NCBI GenBank assembly: GCA_018896025.1
Contig: JAHIND010000008.1
Span: forward strand, 248,001-312,000
Source of the DNA: Pseudomonadota bacterium
GTDB lineage: Bacteria; Desulfobacterota; Desulfarculia; Desulfarculales; Desulfarculaceae
Direction of reading: 5' to 3'
Length of the DNA stretch: 64,000 bases
The notes beneath the pieces were generated by a model. It saw only the letters and a list, made by a program, of their open reading frames with translations. It was not told where the DNA came from and ran no database searches. The position numbers and the translations under genes are program-made. Below are positions 62,190-64,000 of this stretch, in pieces. Every line of letters begins with the position of its first letter. Within the stretch, counting starts at the first letter, position 1.

Positions 62190-63740
62190 ATGCCAACAAG
62201 CCTAAGACAAGGTGATGAAAAACTGAGGGTGGCGGTGATCGGCGGCGGAAAGCGCTGCCGGTCCATGCTGGAGATGCTGGAGACTCAGACCTTCCAGCGT
62301 CTGCGAGCGGACATCGTGGGCGTGGCCGACCTGAACCCCGAGGCCGAGGGGGTGTGCCGGGCCCGGGAGAAAGGCATCTTCACCACCACCGACTGCGCCC
62401 AGTTGTTCAACCTGGCGCAGCTGGACCTGGTCATCGAACTCACCGACGACCAGGAGCTGTTGTCCAACCTGGCGGCCAGCAAGCCCGAGTCGGTGGGGGT
62501 GATCGGGCACACCGCCTCGCGCCTTTTCCACGACGTCGTGTTCCTGTATCAGCAGCTGGAGCAGACCGAGGACGAGGCCAGCATGGCCAGGTCCTTCAAC
62601 CAGGCCCTGGTGGATGCCACCAGCGAGGGGGTCATGGTGCTGGGTGGGGACTACCGCATCGTGCGGGCCAATCAGGCCGCCTTGGCCACGGCGGGGATCA
62701 GCCGGGAAGAGGCCCTGGGGCGCTACTGTTTCCAGGTGAGCCACCAGGCCATCACCCCCTGCGACAGCCCCGAGACCCCCTGTCCCATGAAGCAGACCCT
62801 GGCCACCGGCAAGAGCGCCCACGCCATTCACGAGCACGTGCAGCAGGACGGCTCCACCCATTATTGCGACGTTTCCACCTACCCGCTTTTCAACCGCAAG
62901 GGCGAGGTGGTGCAGGTCTTGGAGCTGTTCCGCGACATCACCGACGAGCTGAGCCGCCGCATGGACCGGCGCACCGAGGCGATCAAGGCGGACCTGGCCC
63001 ATATGGTGCAGGAAGACAAGCTGGTGGCCCTGGGCAAGCTGGTGGCCTCGGTGGCCCACGAGATCAACAACCCCATCTCGGCCATCTTCAATTTCGTGAA
63101 GCTGATGCTCAAGGGCTTGGAGGAAGGCCGCGCCAAGGCCAAGGACCTGCGCGACTACCAGGGTTATCTGGACCTGTGCGCCAAGGAGGCCATGCGCTGC
63201 AGCAAGATCGTGGACAACCTGCTCTCCTTCGCCCGCCAGAACAGCCCGGCCCCGCGCACCATGAACTTGCGCGAGCTTCTCGACACCACGGTGATGCTCA
63301 CCGGGCACCGCATGAAGCTCTCCGGGGTGGAACTGAACCTGGACGTGCCCGCCGAGGGGCTGGAGGTCTACGGCGACGCCTCCCAATTGCAGCAGGTTTT
63401 CACCAACCTGATTTTCAACGCCCTGGAGGCCATGCCCCAGGGGGGCACCTTGCAGATAACCGGCGGGGATCTGCCCCAGGAGGGCAAGGTGTGGCTGGAC
63501 TTCTGCGACAGCGGGGAGGGCATCTCCCCGGAAAATTTGCCGCGCATTTTTGAGCCCTTTTTCTCCACCAAGACCGACGGCCATGGGGTGGGGCTGGGGC
63601 TCAGCATGGTCTATGGCATCGTGCGCGAACATCGGGGCGAGGTGTCGGTGGACAGCAAGCCGGACAACGGCACCACCTTCCACCTGGTATTGCCCCTGGC
63701 CGGCCAAGGAAATGGCCTGGAGGAGGAAGAGGCGCAATGA
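62190..63740 (+). CDS. Rossmann-PAS sensor histidine kinase
   Basis: A 516-residue soluble kinase. About 12-115 is a Rossmann-like domain (VAVIGGGKRCRSMLEML, VVGVADLN-type beta2, DLVIELTDDQEL) resembling NAD-dependent dehydrogenase N-termini; a PAS domain follows (about 130-265) with a Cys pair in PCDSPETPCPMKQ; then HisKA with phospho-acceptor His290 (VAHEINNP) and HATPase (N box LIFNALEAM, GEGISPENLPRIFEPFF, GVGLGLSMVYGI). No membrane segment. It probably senses a cytosolic redox or nucleotide signal. The response regulator gene overlaps its stop (ATGA). Confidence 0.9.
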   Translation: MPTSLRQGDEKLRVAVIGGGKRCRSMLEMLETQTFQRLRADIVGVADLNPEAEGVCRAREKGIFTTTDCAQLFNLAQLDLVIELTDDQELLSNLAASKPESVGVIGHTASRLFHDVVFLYQQLEQTEDEASMARSFNQALVDATSEGVMVLGGDYRIVRANQAALATAGISREEALGRYCFQVSHQAITPCDSPETPCPMKQTLATGKSAHAIHEHVQQDGSTHYCDVSTYPLFNRKGEVVQVLELFRDITDELSRRMDRRTEAIKADLAHMVQEDKLVALGKLVASVAHEINNPISAIFNFVKLMLKGLEEGRAKAKDLRDYQGYLDLCAKEAMRCSKIVDNLLSFARQNSPAPRTMNLRELLDTTVMLTGHRMKLSGVELNLDVPAEGLEVYGDASQLQQVFTNLIFNALEAMPQGGTLQITGGDLPQEGKVWLDFCDSGEGISPENLPRIFEPFFSTKTDGHGVGLGLSMVYGIVREHRGEVSVDSKPDNGTTFHLVLPLAGQGNGLEEEEAQ

Positions 63741-64000
63741 GCACGCCGCTACAGGTGTTGGTGGTTGACGACGAATTGGCCATGCGCGAGTCCATCGCCG
63801 CCTGGCTGATTCAAGATGGCCAACAGGCGGCCAAGGCCGAGGGGGGGCGCGAGGCCCTGGCCATGATGGAACAGCGGGAGTTCGATCTGGCCTTGGTGGA
63901 CATCAAGATGCCGGGCATGGACGGCATCGAGCTGCTCAGGCGCATCAAGGAGGGCCATCCCGACACCCTGGTGATCATCATCACCGCCTACGGCTCCATC
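63737..64000 (+). CDS. Response regulator, incomplete at window end
   Basis: The first 88 residues of a receiver domain: VLVVDDELAMRES (acidic pocket), phospho-acceptor Asp55 in LALVDIKMPGMDG, and the switch Thr in VIIITAYGS. It reads open to the window edge, so the output domain is unseen. Start codon overlaps the kinase stop by four bases, making it the cognate partner. Confidence 0.93.
   Translation, partial: MSTPLQVLVVDDELAMRESIAAWLIQDGQQAAKAEGGREALAMMEQREFDLALVDIKMPGMDGIELLRRIKEGHPDTLVIIITAYGSI

Noticed and set aside
62202..63737. 511-residue minus-strand open frame opposite the histidine kinase
   Set aside because: Antisense artefact of GC-rich codon use; the kinase motifs on the plus strand are intact.

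Overview
The window is high-GC, gene-dense bacterial DNA with almost no intergenic space inside operons. It looks like an anaerobic, respiring member of the former Deltaproteobacteria (Desulfobacterota; a Desulfarculus- or Syntrophobacter-like lineage is my guess, not shown). The grounds are siroheme-dependent heme synthesis genes (siroheme decarboxylase and AhbD), futalosine-type menaquinone genes (UbiA/MqnP-like and UbiD/MqnL-like), an ETF:menaquinone oxidoreductase next to etfBA, TRAP transporters and sigma-54 regulation.

Layout. 0-3.2 kb: XRE regulator, siroheme decarboxylase, two copies of an 88-bp palindrome-bearing repeat, a possible MITE, two small secreted proteins and ahbD. 3.5-7.6 kb: TetR regulator with a palindromic operator, then fused isobutyryl-CoA mutase (icmF). 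7.7-8.4 kb: RAYT transposase flanked by REP hairpins. 8.4-13.8 kb: SlyD-like isomerase, mutM, a small Cys-rich protein, a double-GAF protein, mreB, a metallopeptidase-like protein and a DUF167 protein. 13.8-23.1 kb: a long minus-strand run with a DivIVA protein, acyl-CoA synthetase, GalT-like protein, J-domain/REC fusion, mqnP-like, an AT-rich HNH gene, mqnL-like, HAD phosphatase, CDP-alcohol phosphatidyltransferase, a membrane protein and cytochrome P460. 23.3-30.2 kb: zinc-ribbon protein, DUF255 thioredoxin protein, MFS transporter, lipid kinase, a 162-bp inverted-repeat element, orphan DctP and tRNA-His. 30.4-33.4 kb: AccA-AccD single-chain fusion, DUF3786 and DUF3795 proteins, tRNA-Arg(CCT).

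33.9-56.1 kb is the most interesting part: about 22 kb of co-directional genes that read as one anaerobic carboxylic-acid degradation programme. TRAP uptake (three tandem DctP paralogues and one DctQM pair) would feed an acyl-CoA ligase, an alpha-methylacyl-CoA racemase, two paired acyl-CoA dehydrogenases, a MaoC hydratase, an SDR dehydrogenase and a thiolase paired with an HMG-CoA-synthase-like/DUF35 fusion. Electrons would leave through EtfAB to a membrane EMO-type quinone reductase. A two-subunit aconitase X sits in the middle, which suggests the substrate or an intermediate is a hydroxy acid. A PAS/sigma-54 activator closes the cluster. The substrate is unknown.

56.2-64 kb: lipA, a BioB/HydE-like radical SAM enzyme followed by an NMT1/SsuA-type ABC transporter, a CitE-like lyase, and a two-component pair whose kinase carries an N-terminal Rossmann domain (the response regulator runs off the window). 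I saw no CRISPR array, rRNA, prophage or complete insertion sequence. All assignments come from reading motifs by eye; no database search was run.
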